Source: Spirilliplanes yamanashiensis (GTDB lineage: Bacteria; Actinomycetota; Actinomycetes; Mycobacteriales; Micromonosporaceae). Taken from it: a stretch of DNA of 64,000 bases. The translations under genes and the position numbers were made by a program. Of the stretch, positions 1-7,452 are shown piece after piece. The notes beneath the pieces were generated by a model. The model was given only the letters and a program-made list of their open reading frames with translations. It searched no databases and was not told the DNA's origin. The stretch's first letter is position 1. Each line of letters opens with the position of its first letter. The DNA is taken from positions 1 to 64,000 of the forward strand of contig NZ_BOOY01000031.1 in NCBI RefSeq assembly GCF_016863475.1, given 5' to 3'.

Positions 1-46
1 CCGTCCGAGATCCGCTCGCGCGGCCCTCGTGCGGGGCACTTCGTCA

Positions 47-75
47 AACTTACTCGCCGGTTTCTGCGGCGTCAA
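47..75 (-). promoter_or_regulatory. Strong sigma-70-type promoter reading out of the window (rrn-like)
   Basis: On the minus strand there is a -35 hexamer TTGACG (70-75) and a -10 hexamer TAAGTT (47-52), separated by exactly 17 bases. Both fit the actinobacterial housekeeping consensus (TTGACN / TANNNT). A second TTGACA (92-97) sits upstream but has no good -10 at the right distance. The AT-richness of this patch stands out from its surroundings. The transcript would leave the window at base 1, so the target gene is unseen. An rRNA operon is the most likely target. Confidence 0.6.
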
Positions 76-298
76 ATCGGGGTTTCCGATCTGTCAATGC
101 GATCTTCGGCGTCGCCCACCACAATGGACGCGGAATTGATCCGCGATCTTTGTCGAGGGCTTCGGCAACTCCGTCCGCCCCGCGAAGGGGCGCCCGGTGC
201 AGTGCCGGAGGAAGACTCTACCCGGTCGGTTTCGCCGCTCTCCGCCGGCCCCCCGCTTCCGCCGGGTGCCGCCGGGGCGCTCCGCCCGGCCGCTCCTG

Positions 299-319
299 CG
301 CCGGCCGCGAGGGCCGGCG
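299..319 (-). terminator. GC-rich hairpin downstream of tyrS
   Basis: A perfect 8-bp stem (299-306 with 312-319) closes a 5-base loop, about 100 bases after the tyrS stop. It has no T-run, so it would be a U-less actinobacterial terminator at best. It separates tyrS from the edge promoter. Confidence 0.35.
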
Positions 320-420
320 TCGTGGAGCGAGTTAGAAAGTTACGTCGTTGTCAGCTCGACCGCAAACCAGCCCTGGGGCGACGCTCGTCACACCATCGAT
401 GCCTGCGGTTCGACCAGAGG

Positions 421-1695
421 TCACCCTAGCAGCTCAACCCCGGCGAAGGTCCGCTTTCCGCGACGCAGCACGAGGAACCGGCCGTGCAGCAGCGAGCTCG
501 CCGCCGGTACCTCTTCCGGGTCGGTGGCGCGCTCGTTGTTGACGTACGCGCCGCCGTCCGCGATCGCCCGGCGGGCCTCGTTCATGCTGCTGACCAGGCC
601 GGCGTCCCTCAGAAGGGCGGCGACGGGCGGCAGCTCACCGCGTACCTCGTGCAGTCCGGTCTCCGCCAGCGCGGCCCGCAGCGTGTCCGCGGACAGCTCC
701 GCCAGCGAGCCCCTGCCGAACAGCGCCTGGCTGGCCGCGATGACCTGGGCGCACTCGTCGGCGCCATGCACGAGCGTGGTCAGCTCCTCGGCCAGGGCGC
801 GCTGCGCCAGCCGCGCGGCCGGCTTCTCGGCCGTGGCTGTCTCCAGCTCGGTGATCTCCTCGCGCGGGCGGAAGGAGAAGTACCGCAGGTAGCGGTTGAC
901 GTCCTTGTCGTCGCTGTTGAGCCAGAACTGGTAAAAGGCGTACGGCGAGGTCATCGCCGGGTCGAGCCAGACGCTGCCGCCCTCGCTCTTGCCGAACTTC
1001 GTGCCGTCGGCCTTCGTGACCAGCGGGGTCGTGAAGGCGTGGACGGGTCCGGCGCCGCGGCGGCGGATGTAGTCGACGCCCGCGGTGATGTTGCCCCACT
1101 GGTCGGAGCCGCCGAACTGCAGCCGGCAGCCGTGCCGCTGGTGCAGCTCGTAGTAGTCGTGCGACTGCAGCAGCTGGTAGCTGAACTCGGTGAACGAGAT
1201 GCCGCTCTCCAGCCGGGCCTTGACGACCTCGCGGGCCAGCATGCGGCTGACCGGGAAGTGCTTGCCGACGTCGCGCAGGAAGTCGACGACCGACATCGGG
1301 CCGGTCCAGTCGAGGTTGTTGACCAGCGTGGCGGCGTTGTCGCCCTCGTAGGTGACGAAGGGGGCGAGCTGGTCGCGGATGCGCTGCACCCAGCCCTCGA
1401 TGACGTCGACCGGGTTGAGCGTGCGCTCGGCGCTCTCGCGCGGGTCGCCGATCTGACCCGTGGCGCCGCCGACGAGCAGCAGCGGCCGGTGCCCGGCCTG
1501 CTGGAGCCGGCGGGCGGTGAGCACCTGCATGAGGTGGCCGACGTGCAGGCTGGCCGCCGTCGGGTCGAAGCCCACGTAGTAGGTGAGCGACCCCGCGTCG
1601 AGGTGCTTGCGCAGCTCGTCGGCGTCGGTGGAGTCCTGGATCAGGCCCCGCCAGAGCAGGTCGTCGGTCAGCGTGGGTGCGGCACTGTCGGTCAC
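421..1695 (-). CDS. tyrS: Tyrosyl-tRNA synthetase (TyrRS)
   Basis: Charges tRNA-Tyr with tyrosine in the cytoplasm. The 424-residue product has the class I signature HVGH at residues 51-54 after YYVGFDPTAAS. It also has the QFGGSDQWGN tyrosine/ATP-site segment, the KMSKS-equivalent KFGKS loop, and a C-terminal S4 RNA-binding domain (about residues 355-424). The length is normal for bacterial TyrRS of the TyrS type. The GTG start at 1695 was chosen because family homology begins there. The open frame extends much further upstream but overlaps the divergent ppk2 and has no homology. It is divergent from ppk2 across a 120-base gap and is followed by an rrn-like promoter. Family assignment is near certain. 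Confidence 0.97.
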   Translation of the reverse strand: MTDSAAPTLTDDLLWRGLIQDSTDADELRKHLDAGSLTYYVGFDPTAASLHVGHLMQVLTARRLQQAGHRPLLLVGGATGQIGDPRESAERTLNPVDVIEGWVQRIRDQLAPFVTYEGDNAATLVNNLDWTGPMSVVDFLRDVGKHFPVSRMLAREVVKARLESGISFTEFSYQLLQSHDYYELHQRHGCRLQFGGSDQWGNITAGVDYIRRRGAGPVHAFTTPLVTKADGTKFGKSEGGSVWLDPAMTSPYAFYQFWLNSDDKDVNRYLRYFSFRPREEITELETATAEKPAARLAQRALAEELTTLVHGADECAQVIAASQALFGRGSLAELSADTLRAALAETGLHEVRGELPPVAALLRDAGLVSSMNEARRAIADGGAYVNNERATDPEEVPAASSLLHGRFLVLRRGKRTFAGVELLG

Positions 1696-1736
1696 GCCGC
1701 CGATTGTCGCGCATCCCCCCGCAAGGCCCGCACCCG

Positions 1737-1777
1737 ATATCCACAGCCCGGTCCGGGGGTACGCCGCCTGTGGACAA
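1737..1777. promoter_or_regulatory. Pair of DnaA-box-like sites between tyrS and ppk2
   Basis: TGTGGACAA (1769-1777) is an exact match, on the minus strand, to the actinobacterial DnaA box TTGTCCACA. ATATCCACA (1737-1745) is one base off TTATCCACA, in the opposite orientation. The two sit 23 bases apart in the divergent tyrS/ppk2 intergenic region. DnaA binding is inferred only from the sequence match. Confidence 0.4.
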
Positions 1778-1815
1778 CCCGTGCCGCGGTCGCCGGCCGG
1801 TGCGAGCATGGCGGC

Positions 1816-2595
1816 ATGACACGACTGGCTGACGTCGATCTCACCGCCGCCCTGCCGAAGAAGGAGGCGACCGCCCGCCTCGACGCGGCGCTCGACCGGC
1901 TCCTGCGGCTGCGCCTGGTCCTCGGCGGGCAGATCGGCGCCAAGCAGATCGGCCCGCCGCTGTGCGTCGTGTTCGAGGGTTGGGACGCGTCCGGCAAGGG
2001 CGGCGCGATCAAGCGCCTGGTCAAGCCGCTCGACCCGCGGCACGTGCGGGTGGCGCAGTTCGCGGCGCCGACCTACGACGAGAAGCGGCACCACTTCCTG
2101 TGGCGGTTCTGGCCGGTGCTGCCCGGCTGGGGCGGCATGGCCGTGCTCGACCGGTCCTGGTACGGGCGGGTGCTCGTGGAGCGGGTCGAGGGCTTCGCCG
2201 CGGAGCACCAGTGGAAGCGGGCGTACGACGAGATCGTCGAGTTCGAGCGCACCCTGACGGCCGAGGGCATGATCCTGGTCAAGTTCTGGATGCACGTGTC
2301 GCCGGAGGAGCAGCTGCGCCGCTTCGAGGACCGGGCGGCCGACCCGCTGCGGCAGTGGAAGCTCACCGACGAGGACTGGCGCAACCGTGAGAAGCGTGAG
2401 GCGTACGAGGCGGCGGTCGAGGAGATGCTCGACCGCACCGACCACCCCCGGGCGCCGTGGACCGTGGTCGCGGGTGACGACAAGCGCACCGCCCGGGTGA
2501 CGGTGGTGGAGGCGGTGTGCGCCGCCGTCGAGCGGGAGTTCGCCGAGCGCGGGATCGCCGTCGAGGAGCGGGGGGTGATCAGCCCGACGGAGTGA
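1816..2595 (+). CDS. ppk2: Polyphosphate kinase 2 family protein (PPK2)
   Basis: Predicted to transfer phosphate between polyphosphate and nucleotides (PPK2 family, P-loop kinase fold, cytoplasmic). The 259-residue protein has the family Walker A segment FEGWDASGKGG at about residues 54-64. It also has the lid/Walker B segment with LDRSWYGRVLVERVEG and the RxxDP..QWKLTDEDW block typical of PPK2. The ATG at 1816 was chosen because homology starts shortly after it; the longer open frame upstream runs antisense through tyrS. It stands alone, divergent from tyrS. Whether it prefers ADP, GDP or AMP (PPK2 class) cannot be read safely from the sequence. Related proteins are sometimes misannotated as UDP-galactose-lipid carrier transferases. 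Confidence 0.9.
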   Translation: MTRLADVDLTAALPKKEATARLDAALDRLLRLRLVLGGQIGAKQIGPPLCVVFEGWDASGKGGAIKRLVKPLDPRHVRVAQFAAPTYDEKRHHFLWRFWPVLPGWGGMAVLDRSWYGRVLVERVEGFAAEHQWKRAYDEIVEFERTLTAEGMILVKFWMHVSPEEQLRRFEDRAADPLRQWKLTDEDWRNREKREAYEAAVEEMLDRTDHPRAPWTVVAGDDKRTARVTVVEAVCAAVEREFAERGIAVEERGVISPTE

Positions 2596-2671
2596 CGATG
2601 CTCAACCCGGGCCCCCGCCGGCCGATGTTCCGCCGCATGGACCACAGACCCGGCGGGACGGGAGGGGCGCG

Positions 2672-3865
2672 ATGGCACGGCGTGGTGTGCTTCGCTCTGC
2701 CCTCCTGGCCGTCCTGGTCGGGCTCGGGCCGGCCCTGCTGCCGACGGTGCACGCGCCGCTGGCCGGGACCACCGGCAACCCGGTGAGCACGTTCGCGGCC
2801 GCGGCCAGCTTCCTGCCGGTCGGGACGCTGTCGGCGTGGGGGCTCAACTCCGCCGCCCAGCTCGGGCTCGGCGACACCACCCAGCGCACCACGGCCACAC
2901 CGGTCGGCGCGCTGACGACGTGGCGGGGCCCGGCCGGCGGCACCCAGCACAGCTGCGCCACCCGCACCGACAACACCCTGTGGTGCTGGGGCGGCAACGG
3001 CTCGGGGCAGCTCGGCGACGGCACGACCACGCAGCGCACGTCGCCGGTGCAGATCGCCGGGACGGCCTGGTCGGCGGTGAGCGCCGGGGACACCCACTCG
3101 TGCGGCGTGCGCACCGACAACACGCTGTGGTGCTGGGGCGCCAACGGCAGCGGGCAGATCGGCGACGGCACGACGACCTCGCGGCCCAACCCCACCCAGG
3201 TGCCCGGTGCGGTGTGGCAGAGCGTGTCCGCCGGGATGAGCTACACGTGCGCGGTGCGCACCGACGCCACCCTGTGGTGCTGGGGTGGCAACAGTGGCGC
3301 TCAGCTCGGCATCAACACGTGGAACGAGAGCAGCACCCCCGTCCAGCTGACCGGCACGGGGTGGACCTCCGTCAGCGCGGCCTCGACGCACACCTGCGGC
3401 ACCCGCACCGGCGGGACGCTGTGGTGCTGGGGCACCAACTACGACGGCAAGGTCGGCGACGGCGCCACCACCGACCGGCTCGCCCCCGTGCAGGTCGCCG
3501 GGACGTCGTGGCGGAAGGTCGCCACCGGGTCGCAGCACACCTGCGCCACCCGGTCCGACAACACGCTGTGGTGCTGGGGGCTCAACTCCGGCGGGCGGCT
3601 CGGGGACGGCACCACCACCCAGCGCAACGCGCCCGTGCAGGTGGCCGGCACGATCTGGACCGATGTCAGCGCCCACGACAGCCACAGCTGCGGGCTCCGG
3701 TCGGACCGGACCGCCTGGTGCTGGGGGGTCAACACGAACGGGCGGCTCGGCGACGGGACGACCACGCAGCGGACCGCGCCGGTGCAGGTGACCGGGTTGT
3801 CGGCGACGGGGCTGGGGCACGGCGGACGGGCACAGCACACCCTCGCGATCACTCCGCCCCCGTGA
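2672..3865 (+). CDS. Secreted RCC1-repeat (beta-propeller) protein
   Basis: A 397-residue exported protein. The N-terminus is Met-Ala-Arg-Arg followed by a hydrophobic stretch (about residues 6-27), a likely Sec signal peptide. The rest is seven RCC1-type repeats of about 50 residues, each with a core like LWCWGxNxxGQLGDGTTT. Repeats 2-7 each carry two cysteines ten residues apart (HSCxxRTDNTLWCW), probably a disulfide per blade outside the cell. Repeat 1 has AWG with no cysteine pair. Seven repeats would close one propeller. The start has a good Shine-Dalgarno (GGGAGG). It is a single gene after ppk2 and convergent with the kinase gene. The ligand and role are unknown; RCC1 repeats by themselves do not imply a GTPase exchange factor. 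Confidence 0.85.
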   Translation: MARRGVLRSALLAVLVGLGPALLPTVHAPLAGTTGNPVSTFAAAASFLPVGTLSAWGLNSAAQLGLGDTTQRTTATPVGALTTWRGPAGGTQHSCATRTDNTLWCWGGNGSGQLGDGTTTQRTSPVQIAGTAWSAVSAGDTHSCGVRTDNTLWCWGANGSGQIGDGTTTSRPNPTQVPGAVWQSVSAGMSYTCAVRTDATLWCWGGNSGAQLGINTWNESSTPVQLTGTGWTSVSAASTHTCGTRTGGTLWCWGTNYDGKVGDGATTDRLAPVQVAGTSWRKVATGSQHTCATRSDNTLWCWGLNSGGRLGDGTTTQRNAPVQVAGTIWTDVSAHDSHSCGLRSDRTAWCWGVNTNGRLGDGTTTQRTAPVQVTGLSATGLGHGGRAQHTLAITPPP

Positions 3866-3867
3866 CG

Positions 3868-3901
3868 GCCACGCCCGAGACCGAAGGGCGCGCGGCGTGG
3901 C
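3868..3901. terminator. Hairpin between convergent genes
   Basis: GCCACGCC (3868-3875) pairs perfectly with GGCGTGGC (3894-3901) around an 18-base loop, directly after the RCC1 gene stop and before the end of the convergent kinase gene. There is no T-run. The position suits a bidirectional terminator, but the large loop makes this tentative. Confidence 0.35.
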
Positions 3902-3933
3902 AGCAGCGTCCGGGAGGCTCAGGGGGCCGCAGG

Positions 3934-4581
3934 TCAGGGCTTGGCGGCCGGCAGGCCCAGGGCCTCGCGGATCGCCGCCTGGACCTCGTCCGGCGACGGG
4001 CGGGCGTCGATGTCGTGGACGACCTCCTTGCGGCGGAAGATGTCCAGGACCGGGCGGGTCTTCTGGTGGTAGTCGCGCAGGCGGGCGGCGAGCGCCTCCG
4101 GGGTGTCGTCGGCGCGGGTGACGAGGTCGCCGCCGCAGATGTCGCAGCGGCCCTCGATCTCGGGGCGGTCGGCGATGAGGTTGTAGTCCATGCCGCAGTC
4201 GGTGCACAGGCGCCGGTTCAGGACGCGGCGGCGGACCTCGTCGTCGGGCAGGTCGAGGTGGATGACGCCATCGATGTCGTAGCTCTCGAGAAAGAATTCT
4301 GCCTGGCGGCCGTTGCGCGGGAAGCCGTCGATGACGAAGCCGAAGTTCCAGTCGTGCTGGTCGAGGCGTTCGCGGACGATGGCCTCGACGACGTCGTCGC
4401 CGATGAGTTCGCCGGCGGCGACGGTGCGGCGGACCTGGGCGCCCACCTTGGTGTGCTGCTGGACGTGCCAGCGGAAGATGTCGCCCACCGAGATGTGGGT
4501 GAGGTCGAGGTCGGTGCACAGCATGGTGCTCTGGGTGCCTTTGCCGCTGCCCTGGACGCCCATCATCACGAACTTGCGCAT
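3934..4581 (-). CDS. Adenylate kinase-like nucleoside monophosphate kinase
   Basis: Predicted to interconvert nucleoside mono-, di- and triphosphates. The 215-residue protein has the P-loop GVQGSGKGTQ (residues 8-17), the FVIDGFPRN NMP-binding segment and the RRRLCTDCG...CDICGG lid with four cysteines, as in zinc-binding adenylate kinases. The C-terminal region runs on to a DIDARPSPDEV segment. Length and all core motifs fit Adk. The housekeeping adk of actinomycetes normally lies in the ribosomal-protein/secY cluster, which is not here, so this is likely a second, divergent copy (inference). The P-loop Val-Gln replaces the usual Pro-Pro. It is tandem with the hypothetical gene to its right, with a 19-base gap. 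I leave the symbol empty because orthology to adk is unproven. Confidence 0.85.
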   Translation of the reverse strand: MRKFVMMGVQGSGKGTQSTMLCTDLDLTHISVGDIFRWHVQQHTKVGAQVRRTVAAGELIGDDVVEAIVRERLDQHDWNFGFVIDGFPRNGRQAEFFLESYDIDGVIHLDLPDDEVRRRVLNRRLCTDCGMDYNLIADRPEIEGRCDICGGDLVTRADDTPEALAARLRDYHQKTRPVLDIFRRKEVVHDIDARPSPDEVQAAIREALGLPAAKP

Positions 4582-4600
4582 GCGCCCAACCCTGCCAGAG

Positions 4601-5173
4601 TCAGGCGGCCGCCGCTCGCAACGGTCCGGGCGCCGGGCGGGCGCCGAGGCCGGTCGGGTCGACGCTCCAGGCGTGGGCGACGCGCATGACGTCGTGCTCC
4701 GAGACCAGCACGTCCGGTTCCTCGTCGAGTTTCAGCGGCAGGCCCGCGGCGAGCTCGGCGGGGTCGGGTTCGCCGTGCCAGGCGGTGACGAGCTGGCCCA
4801 CGTACCCGAAGGCTCTGATCAGGCGGCCGTCGACGGCGCGCTGCCAGCGGTGCAGTTCGGTGACGCGGTGGGTGGCGAACAGCTGCACGTCGGTGTGCAG
4901 GCGGGCCGACAGGTCGACGAGGTCGACGGCGACGTCGGGGCGCAGGAAGTAGCGGCCGGCGGCCAGCGTCCAGGGGGCGTCGGCGGCGCCCGCCAGGGGC
5001 GGGGTGACGACGACGCGGTCGTCGGTGAGGTACGCCAGGTCGACGCCCTCGCGCCACGGGACCTCGCCGAGGTCGCGCAGGCCGAGCGCGTCGAGCAGCG
5101 CCTCCGCCGGGGTGTCGCGTGCCGCGAGCCACGCCTGCTTGCCGCCGAAACCGACCATCGCCTCGCCGTCCAT
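4601..5173 (-). CDS. Conserved-looking hypothetical protein
   Basis: I do not recognise this 190-residue protein. It is soluble (no signal peptide or membrane segment), acidic to neutral, and has a smooth mix of hydrophobic and charged residues in coding-like codon use, so it is probably real. Visible segments are a Gly-Phe-Gly-Gly-Lys start, a Trp/Tyr-rich middle (WTLAAGRYFLRP, ATHRVTELHRW) and a C-terminal EHDVMRVAHAWSVDP. It lies between the kinase gene and the MazF-like gene on the same strand, with short gaps. The ATG at 5173 is the only well-placed start. No function is assigned. Confidence 0.7.
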   Translation of the reverse strand: MDGEAMVGFGGKQAWLAARDTPAEALLDALGLRDLGEVPWREGVDLAYLTDDRVVVTPPLAGAADAPWTLAAGRYFLRPDVAVDLVDLSARLHTDVQLFATHRVTELHRWQRAVDGRLIRAFGYVGQLVTAWHGEPDPAELAAGLPLKLDEEPDVLVSEHDVMRVAHAWSVDPTGLGARPAPGPLRAAAA

Positions 5174-5209
5174 GCCCGGAAGGCTAGCGCGGTGGGCGGG
5201 CCGGACCGG

Positions 5210-5704
5210 TCATCTCCACCCGTAGTGCGCGCGCAGCTGCGCGGCGACGGCCTCGAAGCGGCCGCGTTCCAGGATGGCGCCCTCGCGGCGGATGGCGTCC
5301 GCGTCGACGGTGAGGACCCGGTCGAGGCGGATCCAGCTGGGGCGGGCCTCGTTGTCCCAGGCGCCCTCGCCCAGCGGGAACCAGTGCCGCTGGCCGTCCC
5401 TGTCGGACTGGCTGGACAGCATGAGCGCCAGCACGTCGGCGCCGGTGCGGCCGACGACCAGCACCGGGCGGTCCTTGCCCTGGGTGGCGTCCTCCTCGTA
5501 GGGCACCCAGGTCCAGACGACCTCGCCCGGGTCGGCGTCGCCGTCGAGGTTCGGCTGGTACGCCAGGGAGCGGCCGGCCGTCGCGGCGGCGGGCTGCCGG
5601 CCCGGCGGGCGGGGGGCGGGGGTGGTGCGCGGGGGCGCCGGCCGGGGGCCGCGCCGCACCGCGCGCTTGACCGTGCCCGCGATGCCCTTCCAGATGCTCG
5701 TCAC
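5210..5704 (-). CDS. PemK/MazF-family (CcdB/PemK fold) toxin-like protein
   Basis: The 164-residue product has a basic, proline-rich N-terminal tail (about residues 1-50), then a PemK/MazF-like domain: GEVVWTWVPYEE, KDRPVLVVGRTG, LALMLSSQ, and a C-terminal strand with DRVLTVDADAIRREGAIL. The RPVLVVG strand is the family hallmark. PemK/MazF proteins are usually mRNA-cleaving toxins, yet no antitoxin-sized gene flanks this one. Such stand-alone copies are common in actinomycete chromosomes and may not be toxins. The start is GTG at 5704. It is divergent from the acetyltransferase gene, with 43 bases between starts. RNase activity is inferred from family only. Confidence 0.8.
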   Translation of the reverse strand: MTSIWKGIAGTVKRAVRRGPRPAPPRTTPAPRPPGRQPAAATAGRSLAYQPNLDGDADPGEVVWTWVPYEEDATQGKDRPVLVVGRTGADVLALMLSSQSDRDGQRHWFPLGEGAWDNEARPSWIRLDRVLTVDADAIRREGAILERGRFEAVAAQLRAHYGWR

Positions 5705-5747
5705 GCGTCCGCACTCTAGTGCAGCGGCGATCGGGCAGGATCATGGT

Positions 5748-6809
5748 GTGAGGGTCGAGCGGGTCACCACGCGGGCGGGCATGCGGGCGTTCGTCGACTT
5801 CCCGGTGCGGCTGCACCCGGCCGGGCGGTACGTGCCGGCGTACGCCTCGACGATCGAGCACCACCACCGGTTCGCCGAGTTCTACCTGGTGCGCGACGAC
5901 GCCGGGCGGGTGGTGGGGCGCACCGGGGTGCACCGCGACGACGCGTTCGACGCCAAGGTGGGGCCGCGGCAGCTGTTCGGGCACACCGACTTCGTCGACG
6001 ACGACGCCGTGCTGGCCGCGCTGCTCGGCGTCGTCCAGGACGCGGCGGCGGGGCGGCCGCTGTTCGGGCCGGTCGCGCTGACGCCGATGGAGACCGGCGG
6101 GGTCATCACGTCGGGCTTCCACGAGCGCGGGTTCCTGGAGTCGCCGTGGAACCCCGCGTACTACCCGGCGGCGTACGAGCGGCTCGGGTTCGCCCGCCGG
6201 TTCGAGTCCGACACGTGGCTGGTGCCGGTGCGGGGCCCCGACGCCGGGTACGTCTTCGACGACGCCCGGATCGCCGCCGAGGACCTGCGGATCCGGTACG
6301 CGTCGCGCGCCGACGTGCCGGCGCTGCTGCCGATGCTGCGCGACCTGCTCAACGACAGCTTCGCCCAGCTCGGGTACGCCACGCCGGTCACGCTGGAGCA
6401 GCTGCGGGTGCAGACCGAGGGCCTGGAGCACGTGCTGGACGAGCGGCTGCTGCTGTGGCTGGAGCGCGCGGGCCGGCCGGTCGCGTTCATCGTGGTGGTG
6501 CCGGACATCTCCGAGTACCTGATGACGATCGGCGGGCGGCTCGGCCTGCTCAACCAGCTGCGGTTCCTCGCCGTGCGGGGGCGCTACCGGCGCGACGCCG
6601 TCCTCATCTCCAAGGGTGTGGTGCCCGGCGAGCAGGGCCGCGGCTACCTGACGCTGCTCGCGCGCGAGCTGCACCGCAACCTGGCGGCGGGCGGCTACCG
6701 CTACCTGCGCAGCACGTTCGTGGAGCGGGACAACCCGGCGTCGGCGGCGCAGTACCGGCGCGCGGGCGGGCGCCCCTTGCACGGGTTCACGTTCTACGAG
6801 CGGGGCTGA
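5748..6809 (+). CDS. GNAT-like N-acetyltransferase (YghO-type)
   Basis: A 353-residue protein. The C-terminal half has the acetyl-CoA fold signature: VLISKGVVPGEQGRGYLTLLARELHRN, then a strand and the ERDNPASAAQYRRAGGRPL segment near the end. The N-terminal half (about residues 1-170) contains PVRLHPAGRYVP, ending with GFLESPWNPAYYPAAYERLGF. This resembles the E. coli YghO-type proteins, which have an uncharacterised substrate. The GTG at 5748 was chosen because the preceding residues match no family and homology-like sequence starts at RVERV. It overlaps the convergent glycosylase gene by 16 bases at the 3' end. The substrate is unknown. Confidence 0.75.
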   Translation: MRVERVTTRAGMRAFVDFPVRLHPAGRYVPAYASTIEHHHRFAEFYLVRDDAGRVVGRTGVHRDDAFDAKVGPRQLFGHTDFVDDDAVLAALLGVVQDAAAGRPLFGPVALTPMETGGVITSGFHERGFLESPWNPAYYPAAYERLGFARRFESDTWLVPVRGPDAGYVFDDARIAAEDLRIRYASRADVPALLPMLRDLLNDSFAQLGYATPVTLEQLRVQTEGLEHVLDERLLLWLERAGRPVAFIVVVPDISEYLMTIGGRLGLLNQLRFLAVRGRYRRDAVLISKGVVPGEQGRGYLTLLARELHRNLAAGGYRYLRSTFVERDNPASAAQYRRAGGRPLHGFTFYERG

Positions 6810-7390
6810 CTGCGGGCGGTGTGCCGGCGGTACGCGCTGACCGTCGCATCGCCCGGCACCCAGAACCGCCACGGCACGTCGTGCGCACCCGTCACGCCGA
6901 CCCGCGGGCCGGCGGCAACCTGCGCCGGCGGCTCCCCCGCGGTCAGCCGCACCGGGGACGCCGGGTTGAGCAGATCCAGCCCGTACGCGGCGCGGTCGAG
7001 GCCGAGCGCCCGGCACAGCCGCGCGGGACCGCGCGCCAGGTCGGCGTCGCGCCGGGCGGCCGGGCGGCGTTCCCGGGCCGCCTCGGCGCCGTCGACGACC
7101 GAACCCGCGCGCAGCAGCACCGCCGAGGCGACCGCGTCCGGGCCGGTCACGACGTTCATGCACCAGTGCATGCCGTACGTGAAGTACAGGTAGGCGTGCC
7201 CTGCGGGGCCGAACATCACCGCGTTGCGGGCGGTGGGGCCGCGGTAGGCGTGCGAGGCGGGGTCGGCGGCGCCCGCGTACGCCTCGACCTCGGTCAGCCG
7301 GACGGTGACGCCGCCCGCGGTGAGGTGGCAGCCGAGCAGGCCGCGGGCGACCGCCGCCACGTCGGCCGCGGCGAGGGTGGCGCGGTCCAT
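6794..7390 (-). CDS. mpg: 3-methyladenine DNA glycosylase (AAG/MPG family)
   Basis: Base-excision repair enzyme that removes alkylated purines such as 3-methyladenine. The 198-residue length is typical. It shows the AAG-family core: LLGCHLTAGGV, VRLTEVEAYAGAADPASHAYRG (containing the catalytic Glu), RNAVMFGPAGHAYLYFTYGMHWCMNVVTG, and LARGPARLCRALG. The GPAGHAYLYFTYG segment is the family signature. The ATG at 7390 starts directly at the domain. The gene lies downstream of argH but is separated from it by a strong hairpin (7410-7447), so it is probably not part of the arginine operon. The neighbourhood next to argH is common in actinomycetes. Confidence 0.93.
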   Translation of the reverse strand: MDRATLAAADVAAVARGLLGCHLTAGGVTVRLTEVEAYAGAADPASHAYRGPTARNAVMFGPAGHAYLYFTYGMHWCMNVVTGPDAVASAVLLRAGSVVDGAEAARERRPAARRDADLARGPARLCRALGLDRAAYGLDLLNPASPVRLTAGEPPAQVAAGPRVGVTGAHDVPWRFWVPGDATVSAYRRHTARSQPRS

Positions 7391-7409
7391 CGGTGCAGCC
7401 TGCCACAGC

Positions 7410-7447
7410 GCGCCGGGCCCGCCCCGGTACGGGGGCGGGCCGGGCGC
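7410..7447 (-). terminator. Strong hairpin terminator after argH
   Basis: The stem pairs 7410-7425 with 7432-7447: 5 bp, one G/G mismatch, then 10 bp, closing a 6-base loop. It begins six bases after the argH stop on the minus strand. It has no T-run, as is usual in this GC range. It likely ends the arginine operon before the glycosylase gene. Confidence 0.6.
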
Positions 7448-7452
7448 GTGGG

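Larger units (their letters stand above)
1..420. other. Non-coding left edge downstream of tyrS, likely rRNA operon upstream region
   Basis: No frame in this 420-base stretch resembles a gene. Its left end carries a minus-strand promoter (47-75) and its middle a GC-rich hairpin (299-319). Transcription from the promoter would leave the window to the left. A strong TTGACG/TAAGTT promoter after tyrS suggests that an rRNA operon lies just outside. That is an inference, because no rRNA sequence is present in the window. Confidence 0.5.

Noticed and set aside
92-97. TTGACA as a second promoter -35 at the left edge
   Set aside because: No TANNNT-like -10 lies 16-19 bases downstream, so only the TTGACG/TAAGTT pair is listed.
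3475-3830. Direct DNA repeats in the RCC1 gene as a CRISPR array
   Set aside because: They are in-frame coding repeats of about 150 bases with diverged units, not short spaced repeats.
2679-3865. RCC1 repeats as evidence for a Ran-type GTPase exchange factor
   Set aside because: Bacterial secreted RCC1 proteins share only the propeller fold, and no GTPase is nearby.
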